64,000 nucleotides of DNA, from contig NZ_JAFMOW010000046.1 in NCBI RefSeq assembly GCF_019049675.1, forward strand, positions 1 to 64,000, given 5' to 3'. Below are positions 9,100 to 18,472 of this stretch, piece by piece. This DNA is from Rahnella bonaserana. Lineage in GTDB: Bacteria; Pseudomonadota; Gammaproteobacteria; Enterobacterales; Enterobacteriaceae. A program made the translations under genes and the position numbers. The notes beneath the pieces are model-generated. The model had not been told where the DNA came from, made no database searches, and was given only the letters and a program-made list of their open reading frames with translations. Every line of letters starts with the position of its first letter. Position 1 is the stretch's first letter.

Positions 9100-10275
9100 T
9101 TAGCCTGCATTGGCATGGATAACGTCAGCAATGATGGCGTTGACCGGTGCCAGATCCAGTGTCAGAGCTGAAGTCTGATACAGCGGTTCGCTGCGGACTT
9201 TATCAGCCAGCACCAGACCATCACGGTTCTGAGTATCGACGGTTACCAGCGTTGATAAACCGATACGCAGCGGATGTTCAGCCACTTCCTGATCGTTAAG
9301 TTCGATACGAACCGGCAGGCGCTGAACCACTTTGATCCAGTTGCCGGTGGCATTCTGTGCCGGTAAAAGCGAGAACGCGCCGCCGGTACCCATGTCCATA
9401 CCGACAACTTTGCCGTGATACTTCACGTCATCGCCGTACATGTCACTGACCACGGTTGCCACCTGACCAATACGCATATTTGCCAGCTGGGTTTCTTTAA
9501 AGTTGGCATCGACCCAGATGTGATGCGCCGGAACCACGGCCATCAGGGAGGTTGTCGGGCTGATTTGCTGACCAATCTGCACGGCGCGACGTGAGACGAA
9601 ACCGTCAATCGGGCTGCGCACTTTGGTACGTTGCAGGGCAAGCCAGGCATCACGCACCTGAGCGGCGGCCTGCAGAACCTGCGGCTGCTTATCGACCGGC
9701 GTGTCCAGAATCATCGCCTGATTGGCGTTGTATTGCTGAACGGCGACATCGTATTGCGCTTTCGCGGTATCGACGGCGTCACGGGCGTGTTGCAGTTCTT
9801 CACGGCCAATCGCATCGGCATTCCCCAGTACAATCCGGCGCTTGAGGTCAGTCTGCGCCTGTTGCAGTTGCGTCTGACGCAGCGCGATATTGGCCTGATA
9901 TTGTTTCCCGTTAATGATCAACTGATGCGTCTGACGCACGCTGTTGGCCAGCGCCGTTTTGGAGCGTTCGAAAGCCTGCTCTGCATCGGTCGGATCGATG
10001 GTCACCAGCACGTCGCCTTTTTTCACAAAGTCGGTGCTGTCGAAATTGACGTCGGTCACGCTACCCGACACCTGCGCCATAATCTGAACCTGATTACCGG
10101 CCACATAAGCATCGTCGGTAGACTCGAAATGACGTAACACCAGCAGCCAGTAGAAGAGGTAGGCGATGGCGATAATAATGAAAATCCCGGTTAACAAGAG
10201 CATCGCGACTTTGCGCGTTTTTTTCTTATTTTTCGGAGCTTGCGGCGTTGCCTGAGTTTCGGCATTTGCGCTCAT
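9100..10275 (-). CDS. emrA: Multidrug efflux periplasmic adaptor EmrA
   Basis: Membrane fusion protein linking EmrB to an outer membrane factor. It has a short cytoplasmic N-terminus, one transmembrane helix (about residues 28-50, AMLLLTGIFIIIAIAYLFYW), a split lipoyl domain and a long alpha-helical coiled-coil hairpin (about 90-210), then the beta-barrel region with NFKETQLANMRIGQ. I start at MSANAETQ, which has GGAG seven bases upstream and matches the E. coli start (391 aa versus 390); the 25 upstream codons overlap the preceding gene's 3' region and are not conserved. Confidence 0.96.
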   Translation of the reverse strand: MSANAETQATPQAPKNKKKTRKVAMLLLTGIFIIIAIAYLFYWLLVLRHFESTDDAYVAGNQVQIMAQVSGSVTDVNFDSTDFVKKGDVLVTIDPTDAEQAFERSKTALANSVRQTHQLIINGKQYQANIALRQTQLQQAQTDLKRRIVLGNADAIGREELQHARDAVDTAKAQYDVAVQQYNANQAMILDTPVDKQPQVLQAAAQVRDAWLALQRTKVRSPIDGFVSRRAVQIGQQISPTTSLMAVVPAHHIWVDANFKETQLANMRIGQVATVVSDMYGDDVKYHGKVVGMDMGTGGAFSLLPAQNATGNWIKVVQRLPVRIELNDQEVAEHPLRIGLSTLVTVDTQNRDGLVLADKVRSEPLYQTSALTLDLAPVNAIIADVIHANAG

Positions 10276-10300
10276 GGTCTTCTCCACACTGAGTCTTTTA

Positions 10301-11755
10301 TTATGATTTTTGGTCCGCAGCCGGGGCCTGATAGCCACCCCCAAGCGCACGGATGAGACTGATTTTTGCCTGCATCAACTGACTGCTGGCGTTGAGTTGC
10401 GCCTGTTGTTGTTGCAGAAGCGCTGACTGGCTGCTTAACAGCTCATCCCGTCCGATGACGCCAGCGTTGTATCTTGCATCCGAAACGCGATACACCTCTT
10501 CCAGCGACTTAGCGGCAGAAGATGCCTGCTGCAATTGATCCGCGCTGCTTTTCGAGACTGTAATGGCATCCGCAGTTTGCTGGATGGCGTTCAGGATGGT
10601 CTGGTTATATGACTCAACAGACTGGTCATATAACGCGGACTCTTCGCCCAGTTTGGAGCGCAGTGCACCGGCATGGAAAATCGGCAGCGAAATGGCTGGC
10701 GCGATGTTCCAGGCCTTACTGGCAGCTTCAAAAAGATTCGGGCTGGTGCCGCCGTAGTTGGTGGTCGTCAGACCGCCGAAGGCACTGATGGAAAGGCTTG
10801 GATAAAATTCTTTTTTCGCGGCACTGACCCGCTGGGAATAGGATTCCACCAGATCACGCTGTGCGGCAATGTCCGGGCGTTTTCCGAGTAAATCCAGCGT
10901 CAGCTCAGCTTTCGGTGCCAGCGCGTCCGGGGAAGGCAACGCCACGGCGTGGAGACCGTTCATTGCATCCGGCCCACGTCCGGCCAGCGCAGAAAGCTGA
11001 TGTCTCAGTTGTTCCGTTTGCGATTTCAGATTGATGATCTGCTGTTTGGCACTGTCGGCCTGAGCCTGGGTTTGTTGCGGAATTTCAATGCCGTATACGC
11101 CTGCCTGATATTGCGCTTTACGCAAATCCGCCAGCCGCTGATTGTTATCCACTTCGTGTTGCAGAACATCCTGTAAGGCAAGATTGGCCTGCAACTGATA
11201 ATAGGCTGACGCCACCGAACTGGTCAGCGTCAGAGCGGCTTCAGCCTGTTCAGCACGGGCAGAATCCACCTGTGCTTTCGCGGCATTCACCTGATTGCGG
11301 TATTTACCCCACCAGTCAAACTCATAGCTCAGATTCAGCCCGAGGCTGTTGCTGCTGTCGTAGATCGGCGCTTCCGGATAGCTGGTCAGGAACGGCGGGA
11401 TCGTGTTTTTTGCAACACGTTCACGACGCGTAGAACCATTCAAATCCAGATACGGACCATTGGCGGCATCGGCTTCTCCCATGACGCTTTGTGCTTCGCG
11501 CACGCGAGCGGCGGCCTGACGTAATGACGGCGAGTTTTGCAACGTCGTGGTCATCAGGTTATCCAGTTGCGGGTCATTAAGACTGCGCCACCACTGAGGG
11601 CCGAGGGTCAGGGAGCTGACTTTTGCCTGCTGCAGATGAAGCTGTTGCGTATCGAGCAGCGACGACTGAGGAGCAATATTATTACTGGAGGCGCAGCCGG
11701 CCAAAATCAAAACGGCAAACAGCGGCGTAAGCCTCCAGCGAGCTTGGAGTGACAT
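10301..11755 (-). CDS. Outer membrane efflux lipoprotein (NodT/OprM-type OMF)
   Basis: Trimeric outer membrane channel subunit of tripartite exporters. N-terminal lipoprotein signal with lipobox LILAGC (Cys21), then two repeated OEP domains with long helices; conserved elements include GPQWWRSLNDPQL, LNLSYEFDWWGKYRN and LLGKRPDIAAQRDLVESYSQRV. Located between emrR and emrA (25 bp from emrA), so it is probably the dedicated channel of the Emr pump, in contrast to E. coli where the unlinked TolC serves. It is not TolC, which has no lipobox. Substrate specificity cannot be read from the sequence. Confidence 0.88.
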   Translation of the reverse strand: MSLQARWRLTPLFAVLILAGCASSNNIAPQSSLLDTQQLHLQQAKVSSLTLGPQWWRSLNDPQLDNLMTTTLQNSPSLRQAAARVREAQSVMGEADAANGPYLDLNGSTRRERVAKNTIPPFLTSYPEAPIYDSSNSLGLNLSYEFDWWGKYRNQVNAAKAQVDSARAEQAEAALTLTSSVASAYYQLQANLALQDVLQHEVDNNQRLADLRKAQYQAGVYGIEIPQQTQAQADSAKQQIINLKSQTEQLRHQLSALAGRGPDAMNGLHAVALPSPDALAPKAELTLDLLGKRPDIAAQRDLVESYSQRVSAAKKEFYPSLSISAFGGLTTTNYGGTSPNLFEAASKAWNIAPAISLPIFHAGALRSKLGEESALYDQSVESYNQTILNAIQQTADAITVSKSSADQLQQASSAAKSLEEVYRVSDARYNAGVIGRDELLSSQSALLQQQQAQLNASSQLMQAKISLIRALGGGYQAPAADQKS

Positions 11756-11778
11756 GTGTAGTTTACCTGAACAGAAAT

Positions 11779-12300
11779 TTAGAATTGTTGTAGTGCTGTT
11801 GCATCCATCTGATCAAGGCGAGTTAACAGTTTGCGGGTCAGGGTTTCTAACTGCTTCTGCTCATCTGCGTCTAAAGTTGACCAGAGAAAATGCAGACTCT
11901 TGTGTTGAGGCGGCAGTAACTTCTGGATAAAGGCTTCTCCGTCAGCCGTCAGGTGCAAATGCAGGCACCGGCGGTCGTTATCGCTTTCACGGCGTTCAAT
12001 CCATCCACGTTTTTCCAGCTCATCCGCAATACGGGTGGCATTAGTACGGGAAGAACCCAGCGCAGAGCTGAGCTCAGAAGGCTGAATGCTGTGACTTTCC
12101 TGCGCATCAAGGGTGAGTAACGCCATAAACAGCGTTTCATTAATCCCTTGTGCTTTCAGCATCTTATTGCGGTTTTCCAGCAATTTACTTTGCATGTGCA
12201 TACACAGGCGGGTCAGCAGAATTTCCTGATAAGGGAAATCTTTTTGCTTTTTGGCCCGGAAATTTAACATGTTTTCAATTGGCGCGAACGAACTGTCCAT
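11779..12300 (-). CDS. emrR: MarR-family repressor EmrR (MprA)
   Basis: Drug-responsive winged-helix repressor of the emr operon. The core [17 protein letters not shown]...[40 protein letters not shown] is nearly identical to E. coli EmrR, including the recognition helix [13 protein letters not shown] and the wing ESDNDRR. The start MDSSFAPIE aligns with E. coli MDSSFTPIE and has GAGG upstream; a 21-codon upstream extension begins inside a palindrome that looks like its operator. 173 aa. First gene of emrR-OMF-emrA-emrB. Confidence 0.96.
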   Translation of the reverse strand: MDSSFAPIENMLNFRAKKQKDFPYQEILLTRLCMHMQSKLLENRNKMLKAQGINETLFMALLTLDAQESHSIQPSELSSALGSSRTNATRIADELEKRGWIERRESDNDRRCLHLHLTADGEAFIQKLLPPQHKSLHFLWSTLDADEQKQLETLTRKLLTRLDQMDATALQQF

Positions 12301-12361
12301 ATGAGAAGCCTCATTAGTTACAGATGACATAGTAACGATGGTAATTAATAATATCAATGTC

Positions 12362-12398
12362 ATGAATCACCAATTCTTTAGCAATTAGTGTGATTCAT
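12362..12398. promoter_or_regulatory. Candidate EmrR operator palindrome
   Basis: Perfect 9-bp arms ATGAATCAC/GTGATTCAT separated by 19 bp; the spacer itself extends the symmetry (ACCAATT against AATTAGT). It lies 62-98 bp upstream of the emrR start. MarR-family proteins commonly bind such inverted repeats in their own promoters; binding here is inferred. Confidence 0.5.
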
Positions 12399-12475
12399 AA
12401 CTCCGGTGAATTATTCGATGTTTAATGTATTCCGCAGAGTTTGCCCTGCTGTCACTCTGCGGTAAAAAATGGTCT

Positions 12476-12817
12476 TCAGCCTGCGGCCATCAGCATCACC
12501 TTAAACACCAGCCCGTACGCCAGGGCACCGGTCAGTGTGGCAATAATGATGCTTTTGGTTCGCCAGAAAATCAGCGCGAGAAGCACAAAACCTGCCAGCG
12601 AAGGCAGCAGTTTTTGTTGATCACGCAAAATTTCCGGCGTGCTCGAAACGACCAGTAATGCGCAGATAGACGCGATACCGATGCTGTCGAGTACGCGGGA
12701 CAGAGGGCCACTTTTCGGCCCGGGTTTCTGCCTTGCGCCCATGCGCAGAGGCAAATACCGGAACAGGTAATTCACTGTGCCGACCAGCAGACAAACCAGA
12801 ATGACATTAGTGCTCAT
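12476..12817 (-). CDS. ygaH: L-valine exporter subunit YgaH (AzlD family)
   Basis: Small hydrophobic inner membrane protein with four predicted helices, the AzlD-type partner of YgaZ in branched-chain amino acid export. 113 aa, family-typical. Characteristic segment VGTVNYLFRYLPLRMGARQ near the N-terminus. Its start overlaps the end of ygaZ by 11 bp, indicating translational coupling and a two-subunit transporter. Confidence 0.93.
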   Translation of the reverse strand: MSTNVILVCLLVGTVNYLFRYLPLRMGARQKPGPKSGPLSRVLDSIGIASICALLVVSSTPEILRDQQKLLPSLAGFVLLALIFWRTKSIIIATLTGALAYGLVFKVMLMAAG

Positions 12818-13568
12818 CTGAGGTTATCTCCGTGGCAGAAGGGGATTGAGGGCGTTGCAGCAGGGCGGCAACGCATCCGGCGGCCAGACCGCAGCCGATA
12901 GCGGCGGGAATTGACCAGAACATCAGTCCGCTCAGCGCGCCAGCCAGCGACGCGACAAACACCATGCTCTGCTGGCGCTTAAACGCGGCGAGCAGAAAAC
13001 TCAGAAACAGCGCCGGTAACATAAAGCCCAGCGCGGCTTCGATAGCGGGGAAATTATCCAGCGGCCCGTTGCCAAACAGCGCACCCACAGCCGTGCCAAA
13101 TACCCATGAAAGCCAGGAGAACAGAGCGATGCCGCACATCCAGTTTTCGCTCCAGCTGCGTTTATCGCGGATCAGTCTGGCGGTGGCGGCAGCGAACACT
13201 TCGTCCGTCAGGCCAAATGCCCAGAGCGCGGTTTTTTTGCCATTGAGTTTGCCCACCAGACGGTTACGCAACGACGGCCCGTACAGCACATGCCGTACAT
13301 CCATTGCCATCACGGTGAGGGCTGAAATCCACAGGGACATTCCGGCGCTGAGCAGCGCAGTGATCACAAACTGGCTGGCGCCAGCGTAGATAAGAATGGA
13401 AAAAAGCAGACTTTCAGCTGGGGTGAATCCCAGTTTTACGGCGCTGAGGCCAAATGCAAAAGCGATGGGGAGATAGCCAATAACAATGGGCAGGCTATCG
13501 GTAATACCTTGTGTGAAAGTGGAAACACGGACGGGGTCAGGTGCTTCGAGATCTGGGTTGCTTTGCAT
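12807..13568 (-). CDS. ygaZ: L-valine exporter subunit YgaZ (AzlC family)
   Basis: Large subunit of the YgaZH branched-chain amino acid exporter in the inner membrane. Multiple hydrophobic helices; the AzlC signature IYAGASQFVITALLSAG and AMDVRHVLYGPSLR are seen near residues 60-100, and FGLTDEVFAAATARL near 115-135. 253 aa versus 245 in E. coli, the difference lying in the polar N- and C-terminal tails. Same neighbourhood as in E. coli (ygaY-ygaZ-ygaH-emrR). Confidence 0.94.
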   Translation of the reverse strand: MQSNPDLEAPDPVRVSTFTQGITDSLPIVIGYLPIAFAFGLSAVKLGFTPAESLLFSILIYAGASQFVITALLSAGMSLWISALTVMAMDVRHVLYGPSLRNRLVGKLNGKKTALWAFGLTDEVFAAATARLIRDKRSWSENWMCGIALFSWLSWVFGTAVGALFGNGPLDNFPAIEAALGFMLPALFLSFLLAAFKRQQSMVFVASLAGALSGLMFWSIPAAIGCGLAAGCVAALLQRPQSPSATEITSDEH

Positions 13569-13697
13569 GGGTGTTTAAAACATTGTGAAACCGGATGAGG
13601 TCCGGCAAATAATTCATGGTGCAAACATTACCAGACTGTAAGTATTGTTAACACCCTTTGGTTCAAATAAATTTCTAATATGATTATTCGCAAGCTA

Positions 13698-13726
13698 ATC
13701 AGGAGGGGTGATGGTTCCCTCCTGAT
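13698..13726 (-). terminator. Hairpin downstream of the ygaY-type gene
   Basis: Perfect 10-bp stem ATCAGGAGGG/CCCTCCTGAT with a 9-nt loop, 17 bp past the stop codon. No strong U run follows, so it may be a weak or factor-assisted terminator or an mRNA-stabilising hairpin. Confidence 0.5.
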
Positions 13727-13742
13727 GTAATTTCGTACGTTA

Positions 13743-14927
13743 TTACGCCAGCTTGTATTTATATCCCTTCAGCCAGACCAGTAAATTCAGCACACACATG
13801 ACGGTGCCTGCTGCCGACACCCCATACCAGCCTGCGGCCTGATAGGCTGATGCAGAAATCAGCGATCCGACCGCACCACCAATGAAGTAAGTCGTCATAT
13901 AACCCGCGGTCAGGCGGTTACGCGCTTCCGGCATGGTTTTATAGATAACACTTTGGTTGGTGATGTGGACACCCTGAACCGAAAGGTCCAAAACGATGAT
14001 GCCGATAATCAGCGAAATCACGGAATGCTGGCCCCAGGCAATCGCCGCCCAGGAAAGCAGAAGCAGAATCAGACCCGCCGTGGTGGTCAGATGCGCTTTA
14101 CCTTTATCCGCCAGATGTCCCGCACGGGTGGCCGCCAGCGCGCCAGCCGCGCCTACCAGCCCGAACAGCCCGATCACCGCTTCGGAATAGTGATACGCGG
14201 GGCCCGCCAGCAGGAATGCCATTGACGTCCACAGAATACTGAAGTTCGCGAAACAGAACATGCCGATCAGCGCACGGGTGCGTAACACCGGCGTGTGGAT
14301 GAACAGCGTGAAGATGGATTTCAGCAGTTGCGGATAATTCAGATCCGTTTTCTGCTGATGTTTTGGCAGCTTGCGCCACAAGACCAGCGCCATCACGATC
14401 ATCAGCGCACTGGCGACCCAGTACACCGTCCGCCAGCCGCCCAGCGACGCCAGAGCACCGGCGACAGTACGCGCCAGTAGAATGCCCAGCAGCAGACCAG
14501 ACATAATAAGCCCGACCACTTTACCGCGACGTTCTGGTTCGGCCAGCGTAGCCGCCAGCGGCACCAGAATCTGCGCCACCACTGAGAACAGCCCGGTCAG
14601 CGCCGTCCCGACCAGCATGATGGTCAGCGTAGGTGCCATCGCGGTGAGCAGCAATCCTGCGGCGGAAAGCAGTGTCATCAGCACGATTAACCCGCGACGT
14701 TCGAACATATCGCCGAGCGGCACGATGAACATCAGCCCGCAGGCATAACCAAGCTGTGCCACGGTGACGATAAATCCGGCCTGATTGACTGAAAGATCAA
14801 ACGCGCGGGCGATCGTTTCCAGCAGCGGCTGCGGGTAATAGTTACTGGCGACGGCGAGCCCGGTGGCGACAGCCATCAGAATAATCAGCGCCGGGCTGAG
14901 TGGGGAATGTTTGGTCGTTTTTTTCAT
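13743..14927 (-). CDS. ygaY: MFS transporter, YgaY-type
   Basis: Twelve-helix major facilitator of unknown substrate. Seen: N-terminal basic cap then helix 1 (LIILMAVATGLAVASNYYPQPLL), loop 2-3 motif A-like LGDMFERRGLIVLM, and family segment VHITNQSVIYKTMPEARNRLTAGYM in the C-half. 394 aa, uninterrupted. The E. coli K-12 gene at the same place (between proX and ygaZ) is annotated as a pseudogene, so this appears to be the intact ancestor-like form. The substrate is not known; efflux is likely from family membership. Confidence 0.8.
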   Translation of the reverse strand: MKKTTKHSPLSPALIILMAVATGLAVASNYYPQPLLETIARAFDLSVNQAGFIVTVAQLGYACGLMFIVPLGDMFERRGLIVLMTLLSAAGLLLTAMAPTLTIMLVGTALTGLFSVVAQILVPLAATLAEPERRGKVVGLIMSGLLLGILLARTVAGALASLGGWRTVYWVASALMIVMALVLWRKLPKHQQKTDLNYPQLLKSIFTLFIHTPVLRTRALIGMFCFANFSILWTSMAFLLAGPAYHYSEAVIGLFGLVGAAGALAATRAGHLADKGKAHLTTTAGLILLLLSWAAIAWGQHSVISLIIGIIVLDLSVQGVHITNQSVIYKTMPEARNRLTAGYMTTYFIGGAVGSLISASAYQAAGWYGVSAAGTVMCVLNLLVWLKGYKYKLA

Positions 14928-15067
14928 AATGGGGATAACAGATCTTATTGAAGAAGCAGGGGAATGCGAAAAACGATTATCGTTTTGATGGAAATATTAA
15001 ACCAATGAATAGTTTTCATGGCAACTATTTGGTTTTTCAATAGCGCTTATTTTAAATACGCTCCTGC

Positions 15068-15099
15068 AAAAAAAACGGGCGGAGATTTCTCCCCGCCCG
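15068..15099 (-). terminator. Intrinsic terminator of the proU operon
   Basis: On the minus strand, stem CGGGCGGGGA/TCTCCGCCCG-type pairing followed by eight U residues, directly after the second proX. Confidence 0.85.
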
Positions 15100-15125
15100 C
15101 TGGCCTTACTGAGTCTGTGACTGCG

Positions 15126-16121
15126 TTATTTCGCTGCGGCAGCCGCTTCTTTTACCCAGCCGTCGAACTGTTCCTGGTGGGCCTTGATCCAGCCGTCGGT
15201 CTGCGCGGCGATATCAGCATCTGAATTTTTACCCGCGTGCATGGCGGCGTTCTGCGCATTGATGTCTTTCAGTGGCAGTTTCATGATGGCAAACAGTTTT
15301 GCCGCCGCCGGGTTTTTCTCAGCCCAGGCTTTGTTCGCCACGATGTGCATGGTGCTCACCGGGAAACCGTAGTTTTTGCCGTTTGGCAGTGTGGTATCGG
15401 CATTTTTATCACCCGGAACCACAGAGAACGGTACCTGCATCCACAGCACGTCTTTGCCCGGAATCAGCACATTGCTGACCCAGTACGGCGTCCAGGTGTA
15501 GTAGAAGATCGGTTTCCCTTCTTTGTAACGGGTAATGGTGTCGGCGATCATCGCGGAATAGTTACCCTGATTATGGGTCACGGTATTTTCCAGACCATAG
15601 GCTTTCAGCTGATCATTCAGCGCGGCTTCACAGCCCCAGCCCGGCGTACAACCGGTCAGATCGGCTTTGCCGTCACCGTTGGTATCAAACAGTTTGGCCA
15701 GTTTCGGATCCTTCAGCTGCTCGATATTGGTAATGTGATATTTCTCAGCGGTTTTCTTATCGATCAGCCAGCCTTGAGCTGCGCCGGTCACGTAGGTGCC
15801 TTCACGGTAAAAGACTTTGTCGCCACCGGCGGCTTTGTACATTTCATCATGTAGCGGCGACCAGTTAACGGCGGTGAAAGTCGCATCACCGGCGGCAAGG
15901 GTGGTGTAGCCCACGTTGTAATCGACTTCACGGGTTGGCTGAACGTCATAGCCCAGTTTCTCCAGCGCTTTGCTTACCAGTTCGGTCTGAAAAGACTCCT
16001 CACTGATGGTGCTCTGGACGGGTGTCACGCTGATGCCTTTACCCGGCAGATCGGCGGCGAAGGTGGTGGCTGTTGCAAATGTGGTGAGGGCGGCAACCGC
16101 CCAGATTCCTGTCTTTTTCAT
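15126..16121 (-). CDS. proX: Glycine betaine-binding protein ProX, distal copy
   Basis: Periplasmic substrate-binding protein for glycine betaine/proline betaine uptake by ProVW. Sec signal peptide ([22 protein letters not shown], cleavage before ADLPGKG). All three tryptophans that form the betaine-binding cage in E. coli ProX are present, in [17 protein letters not shown] and YYTWTPYW; the cysteine pair GCTPGWGC is kept. Of the two tandem copies this one is closer to E. coli ProX (for example [19 protein letters not shown]). It lies 24 bp after the proximal copy with GAGGAA as ribosome-binding site, so both are in the same operon. Confidence 0.93.
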   Translation of the reverse strand: MKKTGIWAVAALTTFATATTFAADLPGKGISVTPVQSTISEESFQTELVSKALEKLGYDVQPTREVDYNVGYTTLAAGDATFTAVNWSPLHDEMYKAAGGDKVFYREGTYVTGAAQGWLIDKKTAEKYHITNIEQLKDPKLAKLFDTNGDGKADLTGCTPGWGCEAALNDQLKAYGLENTVTHNQGNYSAMIADTITRYKEGKPIFYYTWTPYWVSNVLIPGKDVLWMQVPFSVVPGDKNADTTLPNGKNYGFPVSTMHIVANKAWAEKNPAAAKLFAIMKLPLKDINAQNAAMHAGKNSDADIAAQTDGWIKAHQEQFDGWVKEAAAAAK

Positions 16122-16145
16122 AAATTCCTCGATTTTTATAATGCG

Positions 16146-17156
16146 TTATTTTGCTGCGGCGGCAGCTTCTTTAATCCAGCCATCGAAGGTCGCCTGATGC
16201 GCCTTGATCCAGCCATCAACGTGCTGCTGGATATCTTCTGATGAGGATTCACCTTCATGCATTCGCAGGTTCTGCGCATTCACGTCGGCCAGGGGTAATT
16301 TCATGATGGCGAACAGTTTCGCGGCCGCCGGGTTTTTCTCTGCCCAGGCTTTGTTCGCCACAATGTGTTCGTTATTGACCGGGAAGCCGTAGTTCTTGCC
16401 GTTCGGCAGGGTGGTATCCATATCTTTCTGCGAACCCGGATTTGCCGAGAACGGCACCGTCAGCCAGACCACGTCTTTGCCCGGTTTCATCTCGTTGCTG
16501 ACCCAGTACGGTGTCCAGGTGAAGTACAACACCGGTTTACCGGATTTAAACCGGGTGAGGGTGTCAGCGATAATCGCCGAATAGTTCCCCTCGTTTTGCG
16601 TCACGGTATCGCTCAGGCCGTAAGCCTTGATTTGGGTATTGATCACCTGGCCGCAAACCCAGCCCGGATTACAGCCTGCCATATCGGCTTTACCGTCACC
16701 GTCAGCATCAAACAGTTTGGCGATTTTCGGGTCTTTCAGTTGGGATAAATCATGAATGTGGTATTTGTCGGCGGTTTTCTTGTCGATCAGATAACCCTGT
16801 GCCGCGCCGGTGATATAAGTGCCCTGACGGTAGAATTTCTGGTCGCCACCGGCTGCGTTATACATGTCTTTTTGCAGCGGTTCCCAGTTCACGGCCATGT
16901 AAGTGGAATCACCGCTGGCGATGGCGGTATACGCCACGTTGTAATCCACTTCACCGGTTTGCTGAACGTCGTAGCCCAGTTTTTCCAGTGCACGGTTAAC
17001 CAGTTCGGTCTGAAAAGTTTCTTCTGCGATGGTGCTTTGCAAAGGTTTGACGACCACGCCTTTGCCCGGTAAATCGGCAGCGAAAGCGGCAGGTGTCGCA
17101 ATGGATAATGCGAGGATGAGTGTTTTGATGTGTGTCTTATTCTGAGTTGTGCGCAT
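16146..17156 (-). CDS. Glycine betaine-binding protein ProX paralogue, proximal copy
   Basis: Second ProX-type periplasmic binding protein, roughly 70% identical by eye to the neighbouring copy over the mature part. Signal peptide ends AAFA before [10 protein letters not shown]. The three cage tryptophans are retained ([25 protein letters not shown]), as is the disulfide pair, so betaine-like ligand binding is expected. Differences cluster around the binding cleft ([10 protein letters not shown] versus [21 protein letters not shown] versus [18 protein letters not shown] versus VSTMHIV), which could alter ligand range. Tandem duplication within proU; transcribed directly after proW. Confidence 0.88.
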   Translation of the reverse strand: MRTTQNKTHIKTLILALSIATPAAFAADLPGKGVVVKPLQSTIAEETFQTELVNRALEKLGYDVQQTGEVDYNVAYTAIASGDSTYMAVNWEPLQKDMYNAAGGDQKFYRQGTYITGAAQGYLIDKKTADKYHIHDLSQLKDPKIAKLFDADGDGKADMAGCNPGWVCGQVINTQIKAYGLSDTVTQNEGNYSAIIADTLTRFKSGKPVLYFTWTPYWVSNEMKPGKDVVWLTVPFSANPGSQKDMDTTLPNGKNYGFPVNNEHIVANKAWAEKNPAAAKLFAIMKLPLADVNAQNLRMHEGESSSEDIQQHVDGWIKAHQATFDGWIKEAAAAAK

Positions 17157-17232
17157 GGTGAACCCTTATTCTTTTTAAGTTTGTGGCTTATGAATACGTA
17201 AGAGTGGACTGCGTTGTTTTAGCTTTTGAGAG

Positions 17233-17256
17233 TTCCCGGCAGCGAACCGCCGGGAA
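17233..17256 (-). other. Intra-operon hairpin between proW and proX
   Basis: Perfect 8-bp stem TTCCCGGC/GCCGGGAA with an 8-nt loop in the 116-bp proW-proX gap. No U run, so it is more likely an mRNA stabiliser or processing signal that lets the binding-protein genes be expressed above the membrane subunits. Confidence 0.5.
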
Positions 17257-17272
17257 AAATGCAGTGTGTGGA

Positions 17273-18472
17273 TCAGGCTTTTTTGGTGAAAGGCTTCATC
17301 ACCAGACCGACAGGACCGCGGGTGAACCAGCGGTGACCGCCTTTACTGCGGCTGTCGCGACCCATCGACTGGGTCAGACGGTCGAGGATGATGGCGAGGA
17401 TTACGATACCCGCACCACCGACCGATGCCAGACCCATGTCCAGACGACCGATACCGCGCAGAACCATCTGACCCAGACCACCCACGGCGATCATCGAGGC
17501 GATAACCACCATCGACAGTGCCAGCATCAGCGTCTGGTTAATCCCGGCCATAATGGTCGGCATCGCCAGCGGCAGCTGAACTTTAAACAGCAGCTGACGC
17601 GGACTGGAACCAAATGATTTCGCCGCTTCGATCAAATCTTCCGGCACCTGATTGATACCCAGAATGGTCAGACGAACCACTGGCGGCAAGGCGAAGATAA
17701 TCGTCACCACCACGCCCGGTACGTTACCGATACCAAACAGCATGACGATCGGCACCAGATAAACGAACGCCGGTGTGGTCTGCATGGCATCCAGTAACGG
17801 CCTGATAATTTTGGCCGCTTTCTGACTGCGTGCCAGCCATATCCCGAGCGGTAAACCTATCAGAATACAGAAGAACAGCGAGGTCAGAACCAGCGCCAGC
17901 GTCACCATCGCCTGTGACCAGGCACCGATCGCGCCGATCAGCACCAGCGAAACCAGCGTGGCAGCACCCATACCGAAACCGGCCATCTGCCATGCAAGCA
18001 GGGCAAAGACCAGAATCGCAATCGGTGCTGGCAAAGATTCAAGACCGTGCTGGAAACCGCTCAGGACGAAATCGACCGGGACGCGGATCCCCTGGAAGAC
18101 AGGGCGGAAGTTACCGACCAGCCAGTCGATCCCTTCGGTGACCCAGCGGTCAAGCGGGATCAACGTGCTGTGAAACGGATCGAGAATATTAAAATGCTGA
18201 TGCTGTTCAGGTGCGACGCTCAGCCAGTCATTGGTCTGTGCGGCGGCGTGATGCGTGGCATCCGGTGTACTGGTCGCGGCATCGCTGCCACCCCCCCACG
18301 GATCACTGCTGCCCGCATCGGCTGGCGCGGCACTGGTTGCGGCATCAGCTTGTGGTGCAACACCGCCACTGGCGTTGTCGGCACTCCACGGATCGACGGA
18401 CGGATCCAGAGCCTGTGCCTGAGCGGCCTGTGCGTGCTGAGTCATTGTGTTCGTTACGGTTGAAGTGCTCAT
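17273..18472 (-). CDS. proW: Glycine betaine/proline betaine ABC permease ProW
   Basis: Inner membrane subunit of the ProU osmoprotectant importer. The conserved part begins around residue 93 ([25 protein letters not shown]) and includes the permease EAA-like loop [32 protein letters not shown]. The N-terminal tail of about 90 residues is Ala/Asp/Ser-rich with repeated DPW/SDPWG elements and is about 40 residues longer than in E. coli ProW. Start codon overlaps the proV stop in an ATGA junction, indicating translational coupling. Confidence 0.95.
   Translation of the reverse strand: MSTSTVTNTMTQHAQAAQAQALDPSVDPWSADNASGGVAPQADAATSAAPADAGSSDPWGGGSDAATSTPDATHHAAAQTNDWLSVAPEQHQHFNILDPFHSTLIPLDRWVTEGIDWLVGNFRPVFQGIRVPVDFVLSGFQHGLESLPAPIAILVFALLAWQMAGFGMGAATLVSLVLIGAIGAWSQAMVTLALVLTSLFFCILIGLPLGIWLARSQKAAKIIRPLLDAMQTTPAFVYLVPIVMLFGIGNVPGVVVTIIFALPPVVRLTILGINQVPEDLIEAAKSFGSSPRQLLFKVQLPLAMPTIMAGINQTLMLALSMVVIASMIAVGGLGQMVLRGIGRLDMGLASVGGAGIVILAIILDRLTQSMGRDSRSKGGHRWFTRGPVGLVMKPFTKKA

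Noticed and set aside
12432-12462. CCGCAGAGT/ACTCTGCGG hairpin as terminator of ygaH
   Set aside because: On the transcribed strand the U run precedes the stem instead of following it, so it is not a canonical terminator; left as an unassigned inverted repeat.
15126-17156. Tandem proX as an assembly artefact
   Set aside because: The copies differ at roughly 30% of residues and have different signal peptides, so it is a true old duplication.
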